Below the pieces are notes generated by a model, which was not told where the DNA came from, did not search any database, and saw only the letters and a program-made list of their open reading frames with translations. The position numbers and the translations under genes are program-made. DNA of 15,444 nucleotides from JBCBZH01 sp039815415 (GTDB lineage: Bacteria > Bacteroidota > Rhodothermia > Rhodothermales > Rubricoccaceae): assembly GCA_039815415.1 (NCBI GenBank), contig JBCBZH010000077.1, positions 1 to 15,444 on the forward strand, in the 5' to 3' direction. Shown piece by piece: positions 7,411 through 14,449 of this stretch (positions within the stretch are counted from its first letter, which is position 1; every line of letters begins with the position of its first letter).

Positions 7411-7459
7411 GCTGTGGGCTGTGGGCCATGAGCTGTGGGCAGCGATTTCTCACAGCCCA
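7411..7459 (-). promoter_or_regulatory. Repeated, foldable leader between prs and rplY
   Basis: The 78-base prs-rplY gap contains GCTGTGG at 7411, 7418 and 7432 (7-base phase, with a degenerate unit between) and an inverted partner CACAGCCCA at 7451-7459. The partner can pair with TGGGCTGTG at 7415-7423 (9 bp) or, less well, with other units, so alternative stems are possible ahead of the rplY start. It may be an attenuator, an autoregulatory site for L25, or only a small tandem repeat. Confidence 0.35.
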
Positions 7460-7479
7460 TCGCCTCTAGCGCATTGCCA

Positions 7480-8436
7480 TTAGTCGTTGAAAAGCGTCGA
7501 TATGGATTCGTCAGCGTAGATCCGGTGGATCGCGTCGGCGAAAAGGGGAGCGACCGAGATCACCTCAATGGCCTCCGAGTGTCGGCGGAGCGGGACGGTA
7601 TCGGTCACGATCAGGCGGCTGAGCGGGCTCTCCTCGATGCGGTCATAGGCCGGACCGGAGAGCAACGCGTGGGTGCAGAAGGCCTGCACATCGAGCGCGC
7701 CCTCGGCCTTGAGGGCTGCCGCGCCTGAGGTGAGCGTGCCTGCAGTGTCCACGAGGTCGTCGATCAGGAGACAGTTCATGCCCTCGACATCGCCGATCAC
7801 ATTCATGACCTCAGCCACATTGGCTTCGGGCCTCCGCTTGTCGATCAGCGCCAGCTCGGCGCCGAGGCGCTTGGCATACGCGCGCGCCACCTTCGAGGCC
7901 CCCACATCTGGGGCAACCACCACCAGATTCTCCTGGATGTGGTTGGGCGCGTTGGCAAAGAAGTACTCCTCGAACACCGCCGACCCGTAGAGATGGTCGA
8001 CGGGGATGTCGAAGAAGCCCTGGATCTGGGCCGCGTGGAGGTCCATCGTCAGGACCCGGTCCACACCAGCCTCTTCCATCATCCGGGACACCATCCGGGC
8101 AGCGATCGAGACGCGCGGCTGGTCCTTCCGGTCCTGCCGAGCATACCCGAAGTACGGAATCACCGCCGTGATGCGCCCCGCTGAGGCTCGGCGCGCCGCG
8201 TCGATCATCAGGAACAGCTCCATCCAGTGGTCCGCAGGCGGCGGCGTGGACTGGATGATGAACACATCCGTGCCCCGAATCGACTCCTCGTAGCGAACGT
8301 AGATCTCACCGTCGGAGAAGTTGCGCAGGTGGACATCGCCCAACTCGCGGCCAGATTCGGCTGCAATCGTTTGGGCCAGCGCAGGGTTGCACCGGCCCGC
8401 AAAGAGGGTGATCGGAAGGTCAGACGTAAGAGCCAT
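7480..8436 (-). CDS. prs: Ribose-phosphate pyrophosphokinase (PRPP synthase)
   Basis: Makes PRPP from ribose 5-phosphate and ATP for purine, pyrimidine, His, Trp and NAD synthesis; cytoplasmic. It is a class I enzyme of normal length (318 aa). Visible motifs are FSDGEIYVRYEES (about 40-52), YARQDRK (98-104), the MDLHAAQIQGFF region with the ATP-contacting His (131-142), the flexible-loop DKRRPE (199-204) and the ribose-phosphate loop DDLVDTAGT (226-234). I chose ATG 8436 (MALTSDLPITLFAG). A GTG at 8466 would add 10 unrelated residues. It is the first protein gene after tRNA-Gln, followed by rplY and pth. Confidence 0.96.
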   Translation of the reverse strand: MALTSDLPITLFAGRCNPALAQTIAAESGRELGDVHLRNFSDGEIYVRYEESIRGTDVFIIQSTPPPADHWMELFLMIDAARRASAGRITAVIPYFGYARQDRKDQPRVSIAARMVSRMMEEAGVDRVLTMDLHAAQIQGFFDIPVDHLYGSAVFEEYFFANAPNHIQENLVVVAPDVGASKVARAYAKRLGAELALIDKRRPEANVAEVMNVIGDVEGMNCLLIDDLVDTAGTLTSGAAALKAEGALDVQAFCTHALLSGPAYDRIEESPLSRLIVTDTVPLRRHSEAIEVISVAPLFADAIHRIYADESISTLFND

Positions 8437-8506
8437 CGCCGAGGCGATACGTGAATGGCTAGACACAGCTCATCAACGAGCTGGCGATGCCGCAAAAGCA
8501 GGCGGG

Positions 8507-8578
8507 TTTCCCGGGGAGGACTCGAACCCCCAACGACAGGACCAAAACCTGTTGTGTTGCCAATTACACCACCGGGAA
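8507..8578 (-). tRNA. tRNA-Gln (anticodon UUG)
   Basis: Read on the minus strand, 72 bases fold as a complete cloverleaf. The acceptor stem is TTCCCGG/CCGGGAA with discriminator A. The D arm is GTGT/ACAC, the anticodon stem ACAGG/CCTGT with loop TTTTGGT (anticodon TTG, 8543-8545 on the plus strand), and the T arm GGGGG/CCTCC with TTCGAGT. CCA is not encoded. It lies about 70 bases upstream of the prs start on the same strand and may be co-transcribed with it. Confidence 0.95.
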
Positions 8579-8778
8579 GTAGCGAAGCGAAGCAGACGAG
8601 AGGACGGCTGCCGCAGGCATGGACCGAGAAACCTACCCGTCGGGGCAGGCTCGGGTCAACGCTGAGAGCCCTCCCATGCCACCTCATCGGGCTGGCGAGA
8701 CGGTTCTTGCTTCTCTTTTCACCCGACCGGCTCGCGGAGGAAAGGCTACCCTCCATCTGCTGCCTCGCATTCGTCGCC
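8579..8778. other. Divergent intergenic region between tRNA-Gln and the racemase gene
   Basis: This 200-base non-coding stretch should carry promoters for both directions. I see a candidate minus-strand promoter (separate entry) and one TCGGGCTGGCGA variant of the dispersed motif at 8687-8698. A purine-rich GGAGGAAAG at 8737-8745 is too far from ATG 8779 to be its ribosome site. No plus-strand promoter is convincing. Confidence 0.5.
8630..8659 (-). promoter_or_regulatory. Candidate sigma-70-type promoter for tRNA-Gln/prs
   Basis: On the minus strand TTGACC (8659-8654) matches the -35 consensus at five of six positions. Eighteen bases further is TAGGTT (8635-8630), a poor -10. It would start transcription about 45 bases before the tRNA. 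The -35 is good, the -10 weak. Confidence 0.35.
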
Positions 8779-9582
8779 ATGTCCTCTCCTGACCTCAACG
8801 GCGCCCCCTCCCCAGATGAACGCCGCGCCATCGGCGTGGTGGGCGGCCTTGGACCCTACGCCGGCCTGGACTTGGTCCGGGCCATCTTCGACGAAACGGT
8901 GGCCCAGCGCGACCAGGATCACCTGCCGGTGGCACTGATCTCGTACCCCGGCCGTGTGCCCGACCGGAGCGCGTGGTTGACCCATATGGACACCGCGCCC
9001 AACCCAGTCCCCGCTCTTCAGGAAATCCTGCGCCGGCTGGACGATGCTGGAGCGGTGGTGGCTGGGATCCCCTGCAACACCGCCCATGCCGCCCCCATCT
9101 TCGACGTTCTTCTGGACGGACTGGCGGCAGACGGGCGCGAGCTGACGCTTCTCCACATGGTGGATGCCATTGTGGACAACGTGGCAGAGGTGGCGCCAGA
9201 CGCAGAACAGGTCGGTGTGCTCGCCACCAGCGCGTCGGTCCAGAACCGGCTCCACGAAACCGGACTGGAAGCTGCTGGCCGCCACGCCGTGGTGCCCACA
9301 CCAGAGGTTCAAGCCAGGGTCGAGGCCTCGATCTTCGACCCGTCGTGGGGCCTCAAGGCGCAGAGCCATCCCGCCAGCCCGCAGGCACGGGCGGCGCTGG
9401 AAGGCGCCATCGACCATCTGGTCCAGAACGGTGCGCAGGCCGTCATCCTGGGCTGCACCGAGCTGCCCCTGGCGATTCCCGACGCCATGCTCTCGGGCGT
9501 CCCCCTCATCAGCTCGACGCGAGCCCTGGCACGGGCGTTGATCCGAGCCACACATCCGGAGAAGCTGCACAGATCCCCGTAG
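8779..9582 (+). CDS. Aspartate/glutamate racemase family protein
   Basis: A 267-residue cytoplasmic enzyme of the Asp/Glu/hydantoin racemase superfamily, which interconverts amino-acid stereoisomers by a two-cysteine, cofactor-free mechanism. Both catalytic cysteines are in family motifs: C99 in GIPCNTAH and C226 in LGCTELPLA. The N-terminal GVVGGLGPYAG (19-29) and the second half (VGVLATSASVQNRL) also fit aspartate racemase more than MurI-type glutamate racemase. D-aspartate could serve cell-wall or signalling use, but the substrate is not shown. The frame runs upstream through the tRNA gene, so ATG 8779, the first Met before the conserved domain, is the start. A motif hairpin follows the stop. 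Confidence 0.9.
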   Translation: MSSPDLNGAPSPDERRAIGVVGGLGPYAGLDLVRAIFDETVAQRDQDHLPVALISYPGRVPDRSAWLTHMDTAPNPVPALQEILRRLDDAGAVVAGIPCNTAHAAPIFDVLLDGLAADGRELTLLHMVDAIVDNVAEVAPDAEQVGVLATSASVQNRLHETGLEAAGRHAVVPTPEVQARVEASIFDPSWGLKAQSHPASPQARAALEGAIDHLVQNGAQAVILGCTELPLAIPDAMLSGVPLISSTRALARALIRATHPEKLHRSP

Positions 9583-9600
9583 AGTCATCAACCTCCCGAC

Positions 9601-9637
9601 TCGCCAGCTCGAACGGATGTCTTTTCCGGGCTGGCGA
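9601..9637 (+). repeat. Inverted pair of the dispersed motif after the racemase gene
   Basis: TCGCCAGCTCG (9601-9611) and CGGGCTGGCGA (9627-9637) are complementary except for one U-G pair in plus-strand RNA. The loop is 15 bases and includes CTTTT. It begins 18 bases after the racemase stop. It may act as a terminator or 3'-end stem, although no T run follows the stem. The arms are in the opposite order to those at 1916-1944 and 2984-3012. Confidence 0.6.
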
Positions 9638-9701
9638 ATCACTTCAGTCAGGCGCATCGTCCCTCTCGCCGTTTCCCGATTCCTCTTCTGCGGTTTCAGA
9701 C

Positions 9702-9730
9702 TTGCTCGTTCGCGTATTGCGCGCTATGAT
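9702..9730 (+). promoter_or_regulatory. Candidate sigma-70-type promoter for the sugar transferase
   Basis: TTGCTC (9702-9707), a 17-base spacer, then TATGAT (9725-9730), which is five of six to the -10 consensus. It lies about 109 bases upstream of ATG 9839 and after the racemase hairpin. The Bacteroidota-type TAnnTTTG element is not seen here. It is a prediction by pattern only. Confidence 0.4.
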
Positions 9731-9838
9731 GCCGGTCCCCACACCACGCTGCCTATCGAGACGGACGGTTACGGTTTCTGACACTCGCCTCTCTGGCTGG
9801 CTTTTTGCCGGCCAATCCTGAGCGCACCGATCCTCCGC

Positions 9839-11266
9839 ATGCTTCTCGAACGCAGCCTGTTTCTCCAGCGCGGCCTCTTTCTGGCCGATCTCGCGCTGAC
9901 GGCGTTGGCCTGGGTGCTGGCCTGGGTCGTCCGGTTTGAGGTTCTAACCCCACCCGAGTGGGTTTCGCTCGAAGCCTACATCGGCTTTCTGCCCGTCGTG
10001 CTCGTGATTTGGGGTGGCGCGTTTTTGGTCTCGGGCCTGTACCAGACCCGGCGGGCACAGCGGCTTCCGCTGATGGTGTATGCGGTCGCGCGGGCCGTGC
10101 TGCTGAGCCTCGGGGTCTCGCTCGCCGCCCTGTTCTTCTTCCGCACGTTCTCGTTCTCGCGGATGCACATGCTCCTCTTTGGAGCGTTCTCGTCGCTGCT
10201 TCTGGTGGGCCTCCGGCTGACGATCTACGTCGGTCTTCGGTCGGCGCGCCAGCGCGGCCGCAACGTGCGGCGCGTGCTCATTGTGGGCGCCGGGAAAGCC
10301 GGCCAGCGCCTCGCCCGTGCGTTCCGCCACTACCCCTGGATGGGATTCGAGGTGGTCGGCTTCTTGGACGACCGCATGGACGACGTCCAGGAAGAACCGC
10401 GCGACCCCTTCTACCCCGATCAGTCTGGCCCTCCTCGGGTGCTCGGTCCCGTGGACGCCATCGGCGATGTGCTGGATGACCACGGCGGGATCGACCTCGT
10501 CTACGCCGCGCTCCCGATTGCCGCAGCCGGGCAGATCGACCTCGTCGCCCGGGCCTGCGCCACGCGGACGGCCAACCTCGCGCTGGTGCCCGACCTCTTT
10601 GGCCTGGACCTGATGCTGAACACACGCGTCAGCCATGTGGATGGCCTCCCGGTGCTCCACCTGATTGACGAAGCCCCGTTCGACCTGCGGACCGTCCTCA
10701 AGCGCGCGCTCGACATCGCGTTCTCGCTGGCCGCGCTAGTCCTGCTTTCTCCGCTGCTGCTTGCTATCGCGCTGGCGGTCAAGCTGTCGTCTCCTGGCCC
10801 AGTGCTGTACAAGCAGACCCGGATGGGCCTCAACGGCCAGACGTTCAAGATTCTCAAGTTCCGCTCGATGCCCGTCAACGCCGAAGCGGCTAGTGGCCCC
10901 GTGTGGTCCAAGGCCGGCGAGACCCGGGCCACCGGCGTCGGCGCCTTCCTGCGCCGCACGAGCCTGGACGAGCTTCCGCAGTTCGTCAACGTGCTGATGG
11001 GCGACATGTCGGTGGTGGGTCCGCGCCCGGAGCGCCCGGCGCTGATCGAGGACTTCCGGCATCAGATCCCCGGCTACATGCTGCGCCACAAGACGAAGGC
11101 GGGCATCACCGGCTGGGCGCAGGTCCACGGCTGGCGGGGCAACACGAGCCTCGAGAAGCGCATCGAGTTCGACCTCTACTACATCCAGAACTGGTCGCTC
11201 TGGCTCGACCTCAAGATCATGGCGCTGACCGTCACCCGGGGGTTCGTCCACGAGAACGCGCACTGA
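9839..11266 (+). CDS. Polyprenyl-phosphate sugar-1-phosphate transferase (WbaP/WcaJ-type exopolysaccharide initiator)
   Basis: Transfers a sugar-1-phosphate from a UDP-sugar to undecaprenyl phosphate on the cytoplasmic face, the first step of exopolysaccharide or O-antigen repeat synthesis. The 475-residue order is typical. Four N-terminal helices fall within about 12-135. A Rossmann-like domain follows (VLIVGAGKAGQRLARAF, 147-162; VVGFLDD). Then come the re-entrant helix (about 290-316, KRALDIAFSLAALVLLSPLLL) and the bacterial sugar transferase domain. That domain has KILKFRSM (337-344), the catalytic Asp-Glu pair in SLDELPQ (D377, E378), VGPRPERP (393-400) and AGITGWAQVHGWRGNT. The sugar (Glc, Gal or other) is not predictable here. 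No other glycan genes are adjacent on this strand. ATG 9839 starts directly before helix 1. Confidence 0.95.
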   Translation: MLLERSLFLQRGLFLADLALTALAWVLAWVVRFEVLTPPEWVSLEAYIGFLPVVLVIWGGAFLVSGLYQTRRAQRLPLMVYAVARAVLLSLGVSLAALFFFRTFSFSRMHMLLFGAFSSLLLVGLRLTIYVGLRSARQRGRNVRRVLIVGAGKAGQRLARAFRHYPWMGFEVVGFLDDRMDDVQEEPRDPFYPDQSGPPRVLGPVDAIGDVLDDHGGIDLVYAALPIAAAGQIDLVARACATRTANLALVPDLFGLDLMLNTRVSHVDGLPVLHLIDEAPFDLRTVLKRALDIAFSLAALVLLSPLLLAIALAVKLSSPGPVLYKQTRMGLNGQTFKILKFRSMPVNAEAASGPVWSKAGETRATGVGAFLRRTSLDELPQFVNVLMGDMSVVGPRPERPALIEDFRHQIPGYMLRHKTKAGITGWAQVHGWRGNTSLEKRIEFDLYYIQNWSLWLDLKIMALTVTRGFVHENAH

Positions 11267-11268
11267 TT

Positions 11269-11306
11269 CGCCAGCGCGACGAGGCTCCCGCCCGTTCGAG
11301 CTGGCG
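11269..11306. repeat. Imperfect inverted pair of the dispersed motif between convergent genes
   Basis: CGCCAGCGCG (11269-11278) begins three bases after the sugar transferase stop codon. The exact copy CGAGCTGGCG is at 11297-11306. The arms pair with one mismatch across an 18-base loop. The element lies in the 164-base gap between the sugar transferase (plus) and the beta-propeller gene (minus), and could serve both ends. A short AAGGG/CCCTT stem follows at 11326-11339. Confidence 0.5.
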
Positions 11307-11430
11307 TTCAGCGTCGAGACGTGCAAAGGGCAACCCCTTACTGGACGCGTTTCGGACTTCTGTCCCCCACCGTGGTCAGAGCATCCAGGAGCAGATTCAG
11401 GCGGATGGATCTGCCGGGAACGACAGGGGG

Positions 11431-12843
11431 CTACCGCACGACTGTAAAGGACACCCCATCAACCACGTGGCCCTCGCCAGCCCGAACGTGATAGACGCCC
11501 GGCGCCCAGCCTGACACGTCCAGTCGCCAGCGCGATCCTGACGACGACTCGGTGCGGGCCACTTCGCGGCCGACGCTATCCACGACCACGAGTTGGTGGC
11601 TGGCCGTCGGTGATCCCACCAGCTCGACCCTGACGAGCTGGCGAGAGGGATTGGGAGAGACACGCAGGTGCGTTTCTTCTTTCTCGATCTGTGGTTCAGA
11701 AGACACGGCCCACGATGCCACGGGCTCCGAGGAGCGCTTGTCGAAGATCGAGTTGGTAGAGTTGTTCGACTGGACCCCCACAATCAAGCGACCGTCCGGG
11801 GCCACCAGCGCCCAGCGAGCTCGCGCGTCGCCATTGATGACCTCCTCAGGCGGCGCCAGTTCGTCCCACTCGGCCCACTGCGCCCACGTCTCGCCTGCGT
11901 CCTCAGTCCACCACAGCGGACCGCGCATCATCACCGCTACCGCTCGACCGTCTCCAAGGTCTACGATCTCAACACACGTGCGAAACGATCCCGGAAACAA
12001 ACCCTGCCCCCGCTGCCACGACTCTCCTCCATCATCGGAGACGATCACCCGGAGCGAGTCATCGGGAATGCGAGGATCGTCCATCGCTGTCACGAGTCGG
12101 TCTCCACCATCTGGTGCCTGTCCGTGAAGCGTGGCGATGCAATCGGAGCGCTGCTGGACGTAGGCATACTCCGGCGTCGGCTGCCAGGTATACCCGCCGT
12201 CGTCGGAAGTCGTGATGCCTGAGCGGCCGACAGCAACGAGACGTCCCGCATGAGGGCCTGTGGTCACCACTGCGATCCGCTCAGCGGCAGCGCTATCAGC
12301 GATCGTCGGCGGGTCACCTGGGTCGAAGCCTTGGACAGCCTCTTGCCACGTCGCTCCCCGGTCATCGGAGAACGAAGCTATTGACTGACCACTCACAACA
12401 ATGAGGCGCCCTCCATGAGGCACTCCTTGTGGGATCTCGATGATGCGGGTGAGCCCGTTGATTTCTGGGAACTGCTCCCAATTCGCTCCGCCATCCGTGG
12501 AGCGAAAGAAGCCAGAGCTCCCGTCTATGAGAACCGTGTCTTGGCCAACCACATATGCGCCGAAGGCCGCTCCACGAGGAGGAGATGAGACTTTTCCCCA
12601 CACACTGGTCTCATCGAACGGCGGCGGCAACCGGTACACCCCCTGGAAGCGAACCTCCTCCCCGTTGATGGTCGCGGCCTCGTTGAAGCCCGCCCACAGG
12701 TATCCGTCGGGGCCCAGTGAATACGGAAGAGCAAAGAGGTCGTGCGGATGATCGCCGACCTGCTCCCATGTCACATCGGGCTGTGTACGCGCTGGTGGCC
12801 CGAGAGTCGCTAGCACTGCCAATAGGAAGAGACACGTTCTCAT
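11431..12843 (-). CDS. Secreted Asp-box (BNR) beta-propeller protein with T9SS C-terminal sorting domain
   Basis: A 470-residue exported protein. Residues 1 to about 20 are a signal peptide (MRTCLFLLAVLATLG). The body holds five Asp-box turns of sialidase/VPS10-like propellers: STDGGANW (115-122), SDDRGATW (159-166), SDDGGYTW (213-220), SDDGGESW (269-276) and TEDAGETW (313-320). From about 390 to the end is a Por-type sorting domain (LRVSPNPS, ELVGSPTASHQLVVVDSVGREV, WAPGVYHVRAG). This implies export by Sec, then through the outer membrane by type IX secretion and release or attachment at the surface. The sialidase catalytic RIP motif and triad are not evident, so this is more likely a binding protein than a sialidase. 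It starts at ATG 12843 and is divergent from the lipoprotein gene at 13146. Confidence 0.88.
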   Translation of the reverse strand: MRTCLFLLAVLATLGPPARTQPDVTWEQVGDHPHDLFALPYSLGPDGYLWAGFNEAATINGEEVRFQGVYRLPPPFDETSVWGKVSSPPRGAAFGAYVVGQDTVLIDGSSGFFRSTDGGANWEQFPEINGLTRIIEIPQGVPHGGRLIVVSGQSIASFSDDRGATWQEAVQGFDPGDPPTIADSAAAERIAVVTTGPHAGRLVAVGRSGITTSDDGGYTWQPTPEYAYVQQRSDCIATLHGQAPDGGDRLVTAMDDPRIPDDSLRVIVSDDGGESWQRGQGLFPGSFRTCVEIVDLGDGRAVAVMMRGPLWWTEDAGETWAQWAEWDELAPPEEVINGDARARWALVAPDGRLIVGVQSNNSTNSIFDKRSSEPVASWAVSSEPQIEKEETHLRVSPNPSRQLVRVELVGSPTASHQLVVVDSVGREVARTESSSGSRWRLDVSGWAPGVYHVRAGEGHVVDGVSFTVVR

Positions 12844-13145
12844 CGAGTGACGATGGCTAGGGATAACGCTGTGCGCTCAGCGCCACGAACTGCGCGTACG
12901 ATGATAGATACCGAGCTCTGCAACGCATCAGCGTCACGATGCGGAATAGCGTCTTCGTTCCCTACGACACTAGGCAACCCAAGCGCATCGAAGATGGAAG
13001 GACTCCTCCGTCCAACGCCACCCGCACCACCTACCGCTTCTTCATCGCGAGCTGGCGAATGGAGGGATCCCGCCAGAGGCCGGGTTCACGGACGCGAACC
13101 GACGAACGCCGCCAGGAGTCTGACGGTCTCCTCGATTTCGACTCC
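12844..13145. other. Divergent intergenic region between the propeller gene and the EEP lipoprotein gene
   Basis: A 302-base stretch with no convincing gene. The plus-strand frame of the downstream gene is open from ATG 12939, but the translation there is Arg/Thr-rich and would bury the lipoprotein signal. It must hold promoters for both divergent genes, yet I cannot name a convincing -35/-10 pair; the AT-rich patch at 12900-12910 is the best place. One exact copy of the dispersed motif lies at 13048-13057. Confidence 0.5.
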
Positions 13146-14135
13146 ATGCGCCTCGCCGTTCTTCTCACAGCCCTCGTTCTCGCGGGCTGCTCTACCACCG
13201 CCCCGAGCCTGGCCTCCGGACCGGATCCTGTTCGCGCCGCGCAGACACTCTTGCCAGACTATGCCTACCCGGAGGGCGACACCGTCCGCATAGCGACGTT
13301 CAACGTCGAACACTTTGTGGACGAGCATGACAGTCCGTACATCCGCAATGGGCGCGAAGACGCACCGGACCTGGCCACGCTGCGCCAGAGGCACGTGCTC
13401 TTTGCCGAGGCCCTCCGTGCGATGGACGCCGACGTGGTCTCGCTTCAGGAGGTCGAAGGAGAAGGCCTGATCCGCTCGCTCGTGGACAGCCTTGTGCCTG
13501 AGATGGGCTACCGGTTCGTGGCCTCGGCGGACGATGCCGACTGGTACATGAACGTCGTTGTCCTCAGTCGCCTCCCCCTCGGTCCACTTACCACGTTTGC
13601 CGATGCCGTAACGCCCATCCCTGGTTCGACTGATGATGAGGGACGCCCAGAGGCAACCGGCATCGTCAACCATCGCCTTCTGGCCGTCGAGGTCTACGCA
13701 CGCCCGGACTACAGCTTCACGCTCGCCGCGGCGCACCTCAAAGCGGGTCGCGGCGAGCGAAACGAAGCGTGGCGCTCCGCCAGCGCTGCGCTGCTCCATG
13801 CATGGCTCGGCCAGCGGCACGGCCCTTTCGCACCCGAGGCCAACGTATTCCTCGCAGGCGATCTCAACTCAATTCCTGGGTCGTCATCGTTCGCGTCGCT
13901 TCTGAACACCGACGGCGCTCTGGGTCCCATTCGCTTTTCGGATCCCCTGGCGGATACGGGGCAGTTCTCGCACCCAGCAGACGATCCGCAGCGGCGCCTG
14001 GATCACGTGCTTCTGAGCGCAGGTGCGGCGCCGGAGATCGTCGGCACTGAGGTCGTAATAGCCCCCGTGCAGTCACCCCGGCGGCTCTCCGATCACCTGC
14101 CCGTTGTGCTCACACTCATTGCGCGCGATCGTTGA
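13146..14135 (+). CDS. Endonuclease/exonuclease/phosphatase (EEP) family lipoprotein
   Basis: A 329-residue predicted lipoprotein with a DNase I-like fold. The signal is MRLAVLLTALVLAGC with the lipobox Cys at 15, so it is anchored at an envelope membrane. EEP catalytic motifs are in order: TFNVEHF (N53), SLQEVE (E102, metal ligand), AAHLKAG (H197), AGDLNSIP (D239, N241), RLDHVLL (D286) and LSDHLPV (D316, H317). The family cleaves phosphodiester or phosphomonoester bonds with Mg2+. Extracellular nuclease and phospholipid or sugar-phosphate phosphatase roles are all possible. The closest look is to the secreted endonuclease I-like and exonuclease III-like proteins. I chose ATG 13146 because the lipoprotein signal begins there. 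Confidence 0.88.
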   Translation: MRLAVLLTALVLAGCSTTAPSLASGPDPVRAAQTLLPDYAYPEGDTVRIATFNVEHFVDEHDSPYIRNGREDAPDLATLRQRHVLFAEALRAMDADVVSLQEVEGEGLIRSLVDSLVPEMGYRFVASADDADWYMNVVVLSRLPLGPLTTFADAVTPIPGSTDDEGRPEATGIVNHRLLAVEVYARPDYSFTLAAAHLKAGRGERNEAWRSASAALLHAWLGQRHGPFAPEANVFLAGDLNSIPGSSSFASLLNTDGALGPIRFSDPLADTGQFSHPADDPQRRLDHVLLSAGAAPEIVGTEVVIAPVQSPRRLSDHLPVVLTLIARDR

Positions 14136-14449
14136 CGCCCCCCCTGGCTCAGCACCAGCCTCAAAGCCATTCGAGAGAAGCCGCCGCCGATGATTCGTCA
14201 GCTCGAGGCGGTAAACCATGAGGCCGAATCGGGATCCCGAAAGAGCCAGGCGTCTGGGTGCGTCCGCATGAGCGCTGCCGGGCAGGATCCCGTGACTGGG
14301 CCCTCCACCGTCGCGTGAACCGCTCCGGACCTATCCAGACTCCTTTCGGCTCGATCCAGCCAGCGCATGAATTGGCGAGACCCGGCGTAGTCTTCCGCCC
14401 TCTCCCTCTGCAATGCAACGTGGATCACCCCACGACCCTTGACCAACGA
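14136..14449. other. Intergenic region between the EEP gene and the membrane protein gene
   Basis: A 314-base stretch without a supported gene. Minus-strand open frames run through it but encode Arg/Pro/Ala-rich peptides with no recognisable features. It contains the one-base variant TTCGTCAGCTCGAG of the dispersed motif (14194-14207; the same variant as one arm at 1916-1944) and a perfect 12-base palindrome TCGGGATCCCGA (14229-14240). I see no strong terminator or promoter. The membrane protein could begin inside it, at GTG 14420. Confidence 0.5.

Noticed and set aside
8455..8778. Upstream extension of the racemase reading frame to 8455
   Set aside because: It would read through the tRNA-Gln gene on the other strand. 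The conserved domain begins just after ATG 8779.
8746..9657. Minus-strand open frame of 303 codons opposite the racemase
   Set aside because: The plus strand carries both catalytic cysteine motifs, and the minus product has no recognisable domain.
12939..13145. Upstream extension of the EEP lipoprotein frame to ATG 12939
   Set aside because: It would place about 69 polar residues ahead of a textbook lipoprotein signal (LVLAGC).
14229..14240. 12-base palindrome TCGGGATCCCGA
   Set aside because: Single occurrence with no gene-end or promoter context. Likely chance or a minor operator, with nothing to decide between them.
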